The translations under genes and the position numbers were made by a program. Shown piece after piece: positions 1 through 13,129 of a stretch of DNA of 64,000 nucleotides; position 1 is the stretch's first letter, and every line of letters begins with the position of its first letter. The notes beneath the pieces were generated by a model that was not told the DNA's origin, ran no database searches, and saw nothing but the letters and a program-made list of their open reading frames with translations. This DNA is from Ignelater luminosus (taxonomy: Eukaryota; Arthropoda; Insecta; Coleoptera; Elateridae). The DNA lies in contig VTPC01008591.1 in assembly GCA_011009095.1 (NCBI GenBank), positions 17,554-81,553 of the forward strand, written 5' to 3'.

Positions 1-149
1 AAATCGAACTATTCAAATTGCTCACAGCAAAGAACATGTACAGCACTTTAACTATAGAAAACATAAGAAAACGATAACAAAATAAATAAAATAATGATAA
101 AATAAAAAATTATGCAGAAAGATGATTTTGTAAAGTTCATCATCAGATC

Positions 150-1000
150 TAATGATTATGAAAGTAATATCGAAGGCGTCAATGAGTTTTTGTCTTTCCC
201 TTGCTTTACTTATCAATCTTTTGACGTAATTAAGCTATTGCTCTATAGTAACCAATTCAAAAGTCTTTTCCTACATTGCCAATACCACATCATCATTTGA
301 AGATTGAGGTATCAAACTGCTGTATTTGCTGTTTGTCTGTGACCATACCATTCCATCTGCACTGACATGACACTGGTAGGGTAGTCTCCAAATTTCATTC
401 TTCATTCCATTTCCTGGGTAGTCAGTTTCTTTCTGCTTCAACCGATTTATCAACCTGATTTTAGATCACGATATTTGAGAAATAGGTTCTTCCAATCCAG
501 AGTGAGAAGTAGCGTTATTCAGAATTATCAAAGACCTTTCATTTAAGTTTGGGATTCATTTTTCTTTAAACCATTTTTCAAAATTATCGTGGTTCATGCT
601 TTCATGATAGTGGATGATCCATCAAAAAACGTCAATTATCTGACTTTATTCATTTAAATCCAGTTGATTTTAGGCTTTTGTATAGTATGGAAGAAGAAAA
701 TTTAAAATTTCCGTTGTACTCTTCTTTAAGTCTAGCATAAACATTGAACAGTCTTCAAGATAACATACAAATGCTGAGTATACGTCTTGTAAACAACTTT
801 TGAAACTGAATACAGTAATTCGTCGTTGGTTTTGGTTTTTATTGATTTAGACTTTTCATTTAGCAATTTGGAATGGGTTTTGTCCGTTGTAATTCAATTT
901 TTCTTTAGTGTCCGGATTGAAATCTTACTTATTCCTGTAGCTGATGCAGTTCTTGCTATAACATTATTAAATACCAAAGAATTTTGATTGTCTCCTTTTT
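150..1000 (-). pseudogene. IS630/Tc1-like DDE transposase relic
   Basis: A decayed transposase reads right to left through several stops and frame changes. The order of recognisable pieces fits a Tc1/IS630-type DDE protein. A helix-turn-helix-like piece (ATGISKISIRTLKKN) lies near 990-940. A segment around 620-500 reads YHESMNHDNFEKWFKEK and then SLIILNNATSHS, which corresponds to the second catalytic block; the expected Asp of a DNA-x-x-H type motif is Asn here. Around 400-300, RLPYQCH...VWSQ corresponds to the third block (usually RLPPYHC...NPIELIW), with the acidic residue lost. The family is catalytic cut-and-paste transposase acting on its own terminal repeats in the nucleus. I could not find its terminal repeats. 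Motif order is seen directly; the family assignment is from general knowledge. The copy cannot be active. Confidence 0.55.
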
Positions 1001-1009
1001 GAAAAAAAT

Positions 1010-4000
1010 CCAAGACATTTAAAATTAATCTTTGTACCTGTTTGACACACCTGGACATAATTATAATGAATTAAATTCTATTTTACTAGAAATTATTATT
1101 GAAAACAAAAATCGTTTGTTTGTGGGTCGTAACAGGCCATTCTTTCATTTTGCTAGGTTGGAAGTGTTTTCTTTTTTTTTTGAAAATTATCGTACCTGCT
1201 GCCGCATTTGGTGCGATCAAAAATTTTGCATAAACGTTTAGTACCGATTAATTTTGTTTTGTTAAAAAGAAATCAAGTTTTCCTTATATTTACAGTTACA
1301 AAAAAAAGACAACAGCAGCGTTAGGTCAAACTGTCATAAAATCATAACCTTAAAGCACATTAAGCGTCAATAAGATTTTACAAGCCGAGTTAATAGATAA
1401 ACCGCCCGGTTTACAATACTCAAACTGTCATTCTTCCACAGCCATATACGACCCAGAAACATCGTGAACGCTGTATACATTGTTCATATTGTTTTTTAGA
1501 TGAGACCTAGCCATGGAAATCTGACAGTTTTAGTTGTGTGAATGGGATGTAAAATCGTGTACATGAGGCTTTCATGTCGATATGATTTGAAGTTTGAAGG
1601 TTATGATTTCTATCGTTTATTGCTTGGAATGTTGTCAGATACTTCTCAAATTTACAGATGTCAAATATTTTCTGATTTGACTGTCTGACAAATATGAAGT
1701 ACTTAAACAAACTAGATTTAAATAATTGAGAAACATGCATGGTTTCCAATTTAACAAAAATGTAGTCACACAATTTTCAATTTAACAAATCAAAAGCATG
1801 GCCAACCCTCATCTAAAAACGAACGTGAATGTATTGTACATATAAATATTACAAGGCTCTTTTTTGGTATTTTTAGTAATTATTTATTTTCGAATTTGTT
1901 AGACTAACTAATAACAAAAGCTAACCAGTACACATAATATTAAATGTTATTATTAATAAATTACCATTCTAACTAGGATTTGCGTTGGGATATAATCCAC
2001 ACGAATTCCTCTATTAATGTTAAATATATCTATTCCTACCTGGAGTGGTTAAAACTTAAAATTAATTACAATCTGTTTTAGTATTGACATAATTCTAGAT
2101 TTAATATTTAATTCTTTACAATATTTATACTATACAGAAAATACTTGGTTCCTAGCTATGGACCTTTGGTTTACCATACCGACGCACTAGCAGTATTAAG
2201 TTATCAAACCATCCACGTTTGAAGATAAATGTCTTTACTTGTATGTACATATGTTTAGTTGTCAGATACGTAATCTATAGGTTATTTTACACATTTTTAA
2301 GTCATTAATCAATGGTGAGCCGGTATTTCTGCAAATAAAGTCGACCTGTTGAATTCGAATAAGTCATGATGCGATACGACGAAACAAGATTCTATTTTAT
2401 TTGGTGTGAAACATCAATGCACTTGCTCTTTATATTCTAATGTTAAATCAGTCGCGCGAATGTAGGTCTGACATGAATGGTCTTGATGCGACTAGACGGC
2501 TTCGGTATGAAATAGGCCTCTCAATTCAAAATGGGTAAAATTTTTATTAAGGATCTAAATAATAAAATATTTACTGATTTGAAATAATACCAGAAGGTAG
2601 GAATCCAAATTGTTAACAAGAAGAAGGAAACTAAAAGAGATTAAATAAATATTCCTTTAAGAAAGGTGTAGGTTGCACTCCTGTACGGTGTTATTTAGCA
2701 ATTTCTTTGTTTCTGTCGAAATTCACAAAGTAAAGGTCGAACATCTGATAACCCAAGATACCCGGTTCGCTCTATCCGACTTTCTAGAGGAACGAAAATT
2801 CAAATTAGGAAAATAAATAATTCTAAAGATAGGGAGTAATTGCATACCCAATTCGAAGAAGAATTGGACTCCACTAGAAAGACATCAACAAGGTAGAATA
2901 AACAAAGCAAATAAACCAGCTCGCAGTTTAACGTTCTAAACAATGCAATTACGACATTAATATACGAACTGCATAACTTGACTAATTAATTTAGTTTGTA
3001 TCTGATAAGGGCTTAGATGAATAAAACTAATTACTGCTTCATAAAAATGTGATGCTGGTGAGTTGACTAACATCTGTGTCATTTCAGTAGTGCAAGTGTC
3101 CGTCGTAAAATAAGATTATTTATAATAAAAGTAAGACTGCGTTTAATAAAATATTAGAATTTGCAATTTGTCTGCTACAAATTAAGTACATTTACAGTAC
3201 TACTACTACGCTATTTAAAACTAACAATTCTAATCTAAGAAAATAAATTTGTATTTTTGAAAAACGTATTATTAAAGGACTAGATTACTATTTAACTACT
3301 TTGTATAGTCTGTTTTAAGACCTACAGAAAAGTTCTTGTTAACGCTTTTATAGTAGGGTGAGGATAAGTATCTAGAAATAATCAATAGGAAGGTGTGCTT
3401 GCATTTTAACAAAAGGAAAAATCCAAAAGGGCAAATTACCCTTAAATATAGTTTTTAATTTCTTACTTTTGTAAGGTAAAATTTTAAATCTGCTTGTATC
3501 CTAGAAAACATTCAAACATTGTAACTGAAAGGATGATTGTGCACACCCAACAAACATTTATCGTCAGTGAAACATTGTTTCAGTTCATTATGTTTCTTTT
3601 TATCTGTTTTTGGGCAAGTTTAGGCAGTTCAGATGAAATGAGAATTTCCTACCTATTTCTTTTTTGTTTATATGACTACGCGGAAATTTGAATTCGGCAT
3701 TTCTTGATTTGTAATCGTTTCTCAAACAACTGTGCTAGCGACTGTTGCTGATATGAATTTAGAATATTTCTTTATGTCACCAATAAAACTTTGAAATAGT
3801 CTTTACTTGCCCCTTTAAGAAAAATCATAATATACAACAGCTATGCTAATATTTAGAAAATTACATTTTAGGGGTTCACAAATTAGATACGTTGCAGATA
3901 AAGACATAAAACTAAATTCCTGAAAGGATTGTAGAAAACCTTTGGACTTTAATAGATCAGAAGAATAATGCCTTATCTTATCGTTATCATAATATTATAT

Positions 4001-6830
4001 CAGAGCAATTTACTAGTCAACTCAATAGACAATGCTCAACAGGGTGCCGAAATACAAAAGATCCCGTCTGATGACTGCTTCTATTGGCCCGTACGTAGCC
4101 AAAAAGTTGTTGATTTCTCTGTTACTGTTAGATTATGGGCATGTATCGAAGAAAGAAAGAAAGTCGCTAGATCTCTGCCATGGCTGTTATTTCCATGGTG
4201 CAATATTAGTTGGGCTACGAAAGTACCGTGACAACAATTTTGACGTCAGCATTCGTTGTTTTGTCAGATGCAAAGCAACTGCGAACCTCCCAAGAATAGA
4301 ATAGAATAGCCGTGCATGACCACCGTTCTACCGGTATTCGGCCGAAAGTACAATATTTGATCGGTGCCCTAATTAAAATATAAAGAAGCTTTTGTTATTT
4401 TGAAGTAACACCAACAATGTTGAGGAGGCAAATAAACTAATCCTTACTATATCATTCGGTTTCCGTAAATGTTGCATAAAAAATATTTTTGAAAAAGATA
4501 AAGGCATCATTGCTCATTACGTGTAAAGATCAAAAGGAAGAAGTTAAGACATTAACTCATAAGTCACGTTTCTTCCTGAAGACAAATTGATTTATGATTG
4601 TTTTTGTTCAGGACTCAATTAATGACTTTTCTAGAATTTATTAAGAATTTACAAAGACAAAAGAAGGAAATCGGTTACTTAGACCAAGATAGTGAAATCG
4701 AGCTTATTACCTTCTTATTTTATTCAAAAGCCATCCGTATTCTCATTTGGAAATTTCAATTAATTGTTAGTTTAGTCGATAAAAAAAACTTTCAATTTGA
4801 AGCTGTCCATTCGTTGCTGTCAGCGCACATTTCTTGTATTTTTCCTCTTGCGTTTAGTACTACATGATAGAAAGACTACCTTTCCATCACTACCTTGAGG
4901 TTGCAAGACGAAGTTGAGAAATTATTTATTGCATCTACTTTCTGTCATGTCGGTGTACTAGGTATCGACAAAGTGATGATGGAATTGTTACCTAAATAGT
5001 TTTTCTATTGACGAAACAAGTGCCTCAGAGTTCGAATATGGGTGTGGTTTGAACGTCTTTATTTAGTTCCTATTAGAAATCATTAAATATAATATTTATT
5101 TTTGCTGTAATGATTGAGGTAACTGTACTTTGAACTAATAATATAGTTTGTTACACTTAACTCTAGCATAAACGAATTTCGTCTAAGATTTCATGGTTTT
5201 TGAGATTTGGTGTATTAATTATCTGCTTTAATCAGAGGTGCAATAAAATAATTGATTTCCAGATAAATGAAAGATAAAAAGAAAACAAAAATCTCTGTGC
5301 CGTGGGCGACAACCCGATAATTTATTTTCGTTTTAAAAAATCGTCATCATTCCGGGGGCAATTAATTAGTGCGTTTCCGTTCGCCGTTCTGTAACCAATA
5401 ACCGGAATGTTCGCAACCATATTTTACAATTAAGAACGAAAGGGATGTTTCGAATCGACCAAATCCCAGTAGTATTACAAACCGACAAATGAGCAAATGT
5501 CGTGCGGAGGTGCCATCGATCCGTTGTTTCTAAATGATAAATTATTTGCTACACTTACAGGTAGTTAAGTGTTTTGGATGCCGTATTTTTCCCTGCTAAG
5601 CACCGACGTTGTTACTAATTTGTCAGGCGATGTGACGAAAGAATTACGTCACAAAAACTAAATTTAATATTGTTTTAAGTTACTACGCTTTTTCTACGGC
5701 TGAAAATCAATTATTTCTCTTACTCTCTTTTTAATTAGAACAGACAAAATATAATGGAACCGTTGTTTGGTATCATAATACTACAATATTGTTAACGGAA
5801 AACTCAGTTTCCTTTTGTATTGTTTTCGGTGCAAATGCATTTTATTGCGAATTTATTTTGAATTTTTTATGAAACGCTGATGGATTGGGAATATAAACAT
5901 TGCTCGTGGGGAAGAAAAAACCTATAGCTACTGATACTAAAATATGCATCTCCATTAGCTTCAAAACGCACATTCAGGTTTATCTCTAACATCGGTACAC
6001 ATATACGATATTATTTGAAAAAGAATATTAAACAACAATAAGCATCCTATTACATCTTTTGTATATTATTCTATATAGATAGAACACGTAAACGACTGTT
6101 TGCTATTTTCTGAACTTCAGACATTGTTTGTTTTAATGCAATATTAATGATTTACTTGTAATTGATTTATTTGAAATATTAAATATACGAATCAGGTGAC
6201 TTATGTATGTCAGGTGATTTATGTCAGGTGATACATGGTGATTGTAACAGCCCAGCTATCGTTTGTTTTAAAAAGTTTCTATAACACGTAATTGAGCTTT
6301 TAGCGTTGGAAAAACTTAGTTCGATTTCCGGGTTAATCAGGAATGGTTTCAGCTTTCCTGTTTCTAAAATGGTTTGGGTTCTAAAAAGTTCTGTTTTGTC
6401 TTTTGTGTCTCATTCCATTTCAAGGTTTGGTTTTCAGAACCTTGGCACCTTAGTTAAGATTTTTGGGTTTCTCTAAGGGATGCCTCGTTAGTTTAGCAGA
6501 GATAATCACGGTCAATACGGTTCCAGCTTAAGGGGTTTCCTATTAATCGAGTGTACTTTTTGCTTCCAAGCAAGTTGAGTTCTTGATACTTCATTGGTTA
6601 AGATTTCTGACAATAACTTTTCCAATTAGAAATTTTTTTTGTTTTCTATTTATCTCTAATTATATTTCCTTGTAATGTAGCATGCAGATGGACAAATCTA
6701 ATTCCGTCGCAAATAAAACCAGAGGTATCTTGTCTGCGTTCCTGTTTAATATATGCCCTTACTCCTAAACAAGCTGAAGGCACTACTGTTTGGTAAGTAT
6801 CTCTGTGACATCTTCTGGAGAAGCTAGCTA
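1010..6830. other. intergenic, no gene supported
   Basis: AT-rich unique-looking DNA. Open frames at 3494-3691, 3968-4304 and 4598-4867 have no recognisable domain and no convincing splice partners. The frame at 3968 starts with a hydrophobic, signal-like stretch, but this is common by chance in T-rich DNA. A short imperfect tandem repeat with the core tcaggtga occurs three times at 6195-6235. The stretch 5285-5640 is richer in G+C and CpG than its surroundings and has no long open frame; see the findings. Confidence 0.5.
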
Positions 6831-6837
6831 TAAAAAG

Positions 6838-6855
6838 CGGCGCCTAACGTGGGGC
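6838..6855 (+). other. primer-binding-site-like 18-mer (tRNA-Lys type)
   Basis: The 18 bases cggcgcctaacgtggggc differ at two positions from the primer-binding site complementary to the 3' end of tRNA-Lys(CUU), as used by many LTR retroelements. It is preceded by ctataaaaag rather than by a recognisable LTR end in CA, and no gag or pol relic follows. It may be a fragment of a dead LTR element or a coincidence. A tRNA-Lys gene on the other strand was considered, but the rest of the cloverleaf is absent. Confidence 0.25.
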
Positions 6856-6859
6856 TACG

Positions 6860-8790
6860 GCTACTACCAAAACGAACAAGGCAATTAGTCTACAAATTAG
6901 AATGTTTAAATTACAAGTCGATATGATGGTCTTGCCTGCCGTTAATTATATTTTCTGTTATTGCTTCTTTCATATATTCATTCTAAACTATCTTCTTAAG
7001 GCAGCTTATATCTCAGATATGACGAACCTAAATACTTCGTAAAAACAAAATATTGCTTCTATTCAATAAATTCCGAAAGCATCATGCCAATGCAAAACAT
7101 CAAGTTATTAGAAACCATTAAAATAGTAACACTAAAATAACGTAGATAGATCTTCTGTAGTAGGTATTGAAGAAGTTTACGCCTAGTATCTAGCTTTGCT
7201 GGGAAATAAAAATAAATCGAGTTTCTATTGATTTAAATTCTTTTCAGAGCGAATAAACTTTCTATTAAAATAATATCATTCCTGGAAATATACACGAAAA
7301 TTTTAGATAAACTCGGAAGAAAAAGTTTCCGCTACATACCATCCGTCAAGCCTATCATTAAAAAAATCTTTTTAAAAAGTTCTAGTTTGTTATAGTAACA
7401 CGTCAACGGCAAACAATGGCGTTTTATTTCACTTTCAATAATAGCATTTAGAAGGTTTTTAAAACGTATTTCAGTTGTTATAAATGCTGAAACTGCTTTA
7501 AAATTCCACGCTTGGTCATCGATAAGTGAATGCGCTTCCCTGAGGTTTATCATTTATTCAAGATTGATACACAAACTTGTCATGAAGTTCACCGAGGAAT
7601 AAAAACAACTACTCCCACTTACAATTAGTATTTAATCGTATCAACGTGGCTAAAGTACTTGAAAATTAAACTTTTATATTTTAACGATTACTAAACAAGA
7701 AATAAGGTTGAAAAATTAGGTGTCACTATTCTATAACTTATGTAATAACTAATAAATAAGATCAAGATAGGAAAATTAGAAATTTATTTTGATGGACAAA
7801 CTCGGAACAACATAGTTTGTAGCTTGACATATTAGTAGAAGTTTCCAATGAATGTTGACCATGACCATGTTAGAAATATGCTTCTACGCAAACGTGTGGT
7901 GAACGGTTGCATGGTTGTCCATCTTTTAAACAGATGCGTATATTATTACGTTACTTCCCCGACTTACTTTCGAATTAATACTGCTCGCATTTGCACTTTA
8001 GTGTTATTTACAAGTTTATTAACATAAAACTAATAACAAAAACAAAAACAAAACTGTTTCATCTATTTATTTACTAGGGATGATTTTTAACTACACTTTA
8101 GTTTCATGCAAAAAAATTATTTTGAAATAATAATATATTTCTAGAGGAACTTGTTTTTTAATAAAACAACAAGCTCTTGTTATCTTTTTAGCGGAAATTT
8201 TATATTTGAATAAAAACTCCCACTTTTAAATATAATTTTGTAAATTGAGTCAAACCAGCCAGCTGGGAGAAATTTATCAAGAGTACTAATTCAAAAAATT
8301 GTTGGGAAATTTAAAAATGCATGCACAAAGTATTTTACTGAAATTTAAAAACGTTCTGTGACGTCAATCATTTGTCTAAATAATTACTAAATAGCAATGT
8401 AAAAAATTAAAGATTCCAAAACGCCTTTTAGAATTCAGTAATTATTGATTCATAGATGGTTATAGAAATACAGGGACATAGAGAAAAGACTGAAGATTGA
8501 AACAAAATCAAAACAAAGCAAAGTTATGATTGCAATAATTCTATTGATGCAAAAGATATTTTTAACGTTAATTACAGCAAACTATACACAAACCAAACCG
8601 ACGGTGTCACTAACTCGTAGGTAAAAAATCGGGAAGGAGTTGCAGCCCAGAAAAATTTATTTTAAGAGAAACCATGAGTCTGCACAGATTCTACTATACG
8701 TCACTTTAATTTTCTTACCAGTATTAAGTCTTTTATTTGCTTCTTCCACGAAGGTTGTAATTTTGTTATCAGAGAGAAGTTGGTCCGAAG
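6860..8790. other. intergenic, no gene supported
   Basis: AT-rich DNA with no supported gene. The small minus frame at 7332-7553 has no recognisable motif. A short (aacaaa)-type simple repeat lies near 8033-8055. Confidence 0.5.
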
Positions 8791-8799
8791 GTTGAGAGA

Positions 8800-11700
8800 C
8801 AGTGCCGGATTAACGATTTGGGGGCCGGTAGGCAGTAGAAGCGACGGGGCCTCCTCACAGATGAATTTATTTATGTTTGCCTGCATATGGTAGCGTAAGC
8901 ATCGCGCCGTAGGCGTGTGTAATAGTACGTTTCTGTATTTTTAACATTTATATATTTGCCATAATGGCAAGTGAAGTTAATCTTTCTTGGACCATTGACG
9001 ATCGATCATCATCGTGCGATAAATTTTCAATGCTGTAATAATATTTGCAAATGTTGATTGTTGTTTGTGCCCAAAAATTATTTTGTAGGACTTGGATGCT
9101 GGTACTGCTGTTTTCTTAAGTAAGTCTTCAAACTGACAAATAAAGTGTTTGAAATGAATCATTTCATCACCAAGTTCAAGTTCAATGTCACAAGAGTAAC
9201 ATTTTGCAAATCTTTCTTCTTTGATTTGTGCTTCGTTCTTAGAAGGGAAACCACAAAGAAAACCAAAAAGTGATTGAACTTGCTCATAAACTTTCAAACG
9301 GTTAGAAAGTTCTACGTTTAACTTGTCCTATATTGGTAGATAAGTTTCAGTCTTGAATTTTTCTCGTCCTTGAAGTACTATGCCATTAGCGTCACCGTCG
9401 TCAAAATTTCGCTTTCTGGTACACTTTTGTTTGCCCTCATCCTCATCAGAATATTTTAAGTTACTGGCTTTATTCTCATAAAAATCAAAATTTTCTCTCT
9501 GCGACTTTAAGAAATCTAAGAGTTCTATTGCTTAACTTTGCAGAGAAGTGCTAACTGCATCAATGCGGTTCAGCATGGTTACCCAAAAGTCCGTCAAAAT
9601 GAATTTTCCTTCTTGGGCATTTCTTTCAATAGGCAATTAGCCTCATAAATTATCTCTGGCTTCTGATTCTTACCTTTAGAAATACTTTTTGAAAACTACT
9701 GTAGTCTTTCGAAAAGGCTCTTGTCGCGTCGGCTCTAGCGCTCCACTTTGTGACGTTTCCTTTTTTGGTAACTAGAACACGGTTTGTTTGATCACTCTGA
9801 TTAACTTGATCAAGGCATTTCATCATAACCGTCCAACAAAGGGTTGAGGCAGAAAAAAAGTTGTACAATTCCTGAACAATTATAAAGAAAGAAATCGCAC
9901 CAAAACAACTTTCAACGGCGCTCACTCCAACTAAGCTAAGCGAGTGTGCTGCCCACAGAATATAAATTGCAAGCTTATTGATATTAAGAATATGGGATTG
10001 AAGACCATTGTAGCAGCCTGACATGTTGTCCGCACATATTGTTAATGTCGATGCTTTACTTATTTAAGAAATTCAATACGGCTGTGGCAAGAGCTTCTCC
10101 AGTGTGACTGCCTATAGAAATGAATGTGAGAGAACGATCATTCACTTCTTCATCAGACGATCTAACATATCTCATCACTACAGCTAACTGATCTATGTGA
10201 GACACGTCTGGTGTCGAATCAACGCTTAGAGAATAATACTTCGTTTCTTTGATTTTTTCTACAATAACATTCAAAACCTTTTCCTCCATTATCTCAATCA
10301 CCTTTTCGCAAATCGTAAAAGATAAATAAGAGGGTTTTCTTCTGCCCTGATTATCATATTTGGCTAAATGAGAACCCAAAAAGGATCATACTCCGCAATT
10401 AACTCTAAAATCCCCAAGTAGTTGCCATTATTTTGTGAACCAAGAAAGCTACTTTACGTAACGAGAGAAACTTAACTGCAGATACTACTCGTAGAACTTG
10501 AATCCAATATTCACGTTCTTTGTTGAACTAAGCTTCCAAGGAGCTGTCGATTCGTCCCTGTGAACTTCTTCTGTTTATTAGTGTCTGTATGCATGATGCA
10601 CTGTCTTCCGGCAGTTTTATTCCATTTGAAGTATTCTTCCAATCAGATGATTCATCAGCAAATTATGTTCTTTTATGTTCTCTAAAAAGTACTAATGGAC
10701 AGCAGTATACGTTTCCATTTGTCGGAGAGTACATGAGCCACTCTAGTTTGATTTGTGCTCCACTTACATGTTTACGAAAGATCATGGAACTTTCATACTG
10801 TCTGGCTGAAACTAGAAAATCGTCATCCAAATTTTGATAAGTAAATACTTGGCTGAATTTCTTGAACATCAAAACATCCGCACTTCTTCTATATTATTTT
10901 GTCATAGTCCTATGTCATTTTGGTACTATGGTACAAATTTATCTCTAGTTTGCTTATGGAACTGAATTTTCGGCTCCACTTTTCCTTCTTCCAGCATTTC
11001 AACATTATCTTTTTTAGTTGCTTGTTCAAATAATAGATTAAGTACCTGTATTTCGACCATTTCATTTACATTATATTTAGATGTAGTTTCACCCTCTGTA
11101 GATCTCCGTGTAAAACCAAGTTCAAAAAGGTTGTGAGTCTTTTTTTACTGTTTCATCTAGCTTTTTAGCCTTTCCATGATGTTTTTTCCGTTTTTCTGCA
11201 CCACTCTAGTACCTCTTTTTCTCTAGTACCGACATCTTGTTTCTGTAAAAGGGAGAAAGAGGTAGACCTCGGTGTAAAATATGCAGCTACTACATTCCCA
11301 TTTAATTAATTGTATAGGAATCGATGCCAACCGGCTCATCTATTTTATATATTCATACAATTCAAACAGCATGGATTAAAAACCCCCCAAAAAAATGATC
11401 AAACACGAGTATTCAAAATATTGATAAACGCTGCAAAATATGTAAAACCAAATTGATTACACATTATATCATTCTCGATAACCAAGTATTGATAACCTTT
11501 TCTTATTTATTACATTTAAATAAAAACTTAACTTACCTAGTTTTGACTAATGAAAGTTTTTCAAATCCCTTCGAACGTTAGTTAGCAAATGATAGTTAAA
11601 CAGAGCAATGGGCAGTGGCGCAAGTGACACAACTCATCAACTGATAAACATGTACAGATGTACCTCAGCTCGTCAGATGTTTATTCTTTGAATTAGGTTA

Positions 11701-11958
11701 CCTCCACTCTTGTGGATAATTGTTGAGCTATTAGCAATAATGCCATTTCACAGTACAGATAGAAGTATATAAGACTTCCATTTTAATGCTTTCACGTGTT
11801 AAACTAAGAGCCGTAGGAACAACTAATCATAAAATAATAAAGATTTTATTATGTTGCAGTTTATGGCGTTTTTCTGTTTGTGAGGCTTTTAAATGCGTCA
11901 GGCTCTCTCGGGTTCCCTAAGCAACTGCCTACTTTGCCTAATTGGTAATCCGGCACTG
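8800..11958 (-). mobile_element. hAT DNA transposon, complete ends (ZMYM1-like type)
   Basis: Both ends are visible. The left end starts cagtgccggatta at 8800-8812, and the right end is its exact reverse complement at 11946-11958. The subterminal sequence is partly shared as well: gtaggcagt recurs a little inside both ends. The element is flanked by a perfect 8-bp target duplication, ttgagaga, at 8792-8799 and 11959-11966, the size expected for hAT transposition. The 3159-bp body carries a broken hAT transposase on the minus strand. Ends and duplication are read directly. The hAT assignment also rests on the coding relic. The unmutated duplication fits a fairly recent insertion, although the coding part is already disabled. 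Confidence 0.93.
8948..11240 (-). pseudogene. hAT transposase (TTF zinc finger / DUF4371 / hAT dimerisation), broken
   Basis: Pieces appear in the normal order of a ZMYM1-like hAT transposase. A TTF-type finger region (FRKHVSGAQIKLEWLMYSP) lies at 10872-10663. A linker with NGNYLGILELIAEYDPF lies near 10440-10380. A DUF4371 block (SYLSFTICEKVIEIM, then YSLSVDSTPD) lies at 10379-10056. The catalytic-core continuation (MSGCYNGLQSHI, then AAHSLSLVGVSAVES) lies at 10024-9650. The C-terminus is at 9297-8948. The last part has lost the usual ERSFSKLK block: the frame reads TALKIYRT, and after a deletion with frame change the end SSMVQERLTSLAIMANI runs to a stop at 8948-8950. Several frameshifts and stops separate the blocks, so it is a dead copy. 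The protein would cut and paste the surrounding element in the nucleus. The upstream limit near 11240 is approximate. Confidence 0.85.
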
Positions 11959-11966
11959 TTGAGAGA

Positions 11967-13129
11967 AGGCTTTTTTGAATCTGGTATGGAACACCAGATA
12001 GGTGATATAATAGTTGGAATTTTAATTAAACTGTTGCGTTAAAACACCGTTTTAATGTGAATTTAACGTTAATTCACTGCTGTGTTATTTACTAGCAGAT
12101 TCCTCAAAAGCAGATTAATAATTTTGATAAGTTTCTTTGCTCGTTTCAGAGCTTTCTAAAATTTTTCTATGAAAATGTTTGATCCAAATCCAAATAACTC
12201 GGTTTTCCTGAGAAACTCTTTCATTAAAAGTCTCTAAAAGGTAAGTAAAACTTCAAGGAAAAATTAGTTGTATTAAATTCCTTTAATTAGTGAAACTTTA
12301 AAGTTGATTTTTTGGGATCGATTATAATCAAGGATTCATTATATAGTGGTTTCATCTTAAAAGAAAGTCTCACTTCGAAGAAATCTCTGTTGATTAGAAT
12401 TTGTGAAGAAGTAAAACATTATTTATTTTTGGGTATCCAGGCTTTCGAAACTTTTATCTGCCCGAAAATCTGATATCCTTCAGCACTGGAACAAGCTACT
12501 TCACCACACAAGCTTGAAATTCAGTTTCCTTTTTATATATATTTTTTGCGACTTCAGAAAAATGTCCTACTATAATTCATATTTCATTACTTTTGAGTAA
12601 GTTCGTGTTCTCAATTAAAGTTTTACTATTAGAGCTTTTAACTTTAAAACTTCCTCACGTCACTTTGGCAATTTTCTCAATATCTCTATCGGCTATGAAG
12701 GCCGTTAGAATCTCCAGCGTACGCTACGGAATGGTTTATTAGTAAAAGAATAAATTACAAATGTTTACTATTGCCTAAAGTTCTATTTATAGAGATTTTC
12801 TTCATTGGCAGGCTAATATGAGTGAAATATTGTTTAATCCGGTCTATCAGTAGGGAGTAACTATGTGACCGCACTGCAAATACTGTCCAAATCCCAAAAG
12901 CTCTATTGGTTATATCGCCATTTCTTTACCAGAACATCAACTGTATTTTAAAAAAGAAATTATGCTGTCGTTCTATGTTTCATAAGAATCTCGAAAAAAT
13001 ATAAAAGATATTTACCAACAAACATCGCGCAAAAGTTTACTTGAACCACAATCGTTTCTAATGAACTAAAAATCTAACATGCAAACCCTATAAACAAACC
13101 GGCTTTGTTCTGCTTCAGGTGTTGAAACG
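11967..13129. other. intergenic, no gene supported
   Basis: AT-rich DNA between the hAT and the RTE LINE. I see no coding or RNA signal. Confidence 0.5.

Noticed and set aside
3968..4304. Overlapping frames, one with a signal-peptide-like start
   Set aside because: No cysteine pattern or family recognised and no supporting splice sites; hydrophobic starts are frequent by chance in this composition.
6780..6860. tRNA-Lys gene on the minus strand
   Set aside because: Only the 3' acceptor/T-arm-like bases match; no anticodon arm, D arm or A box upstream.
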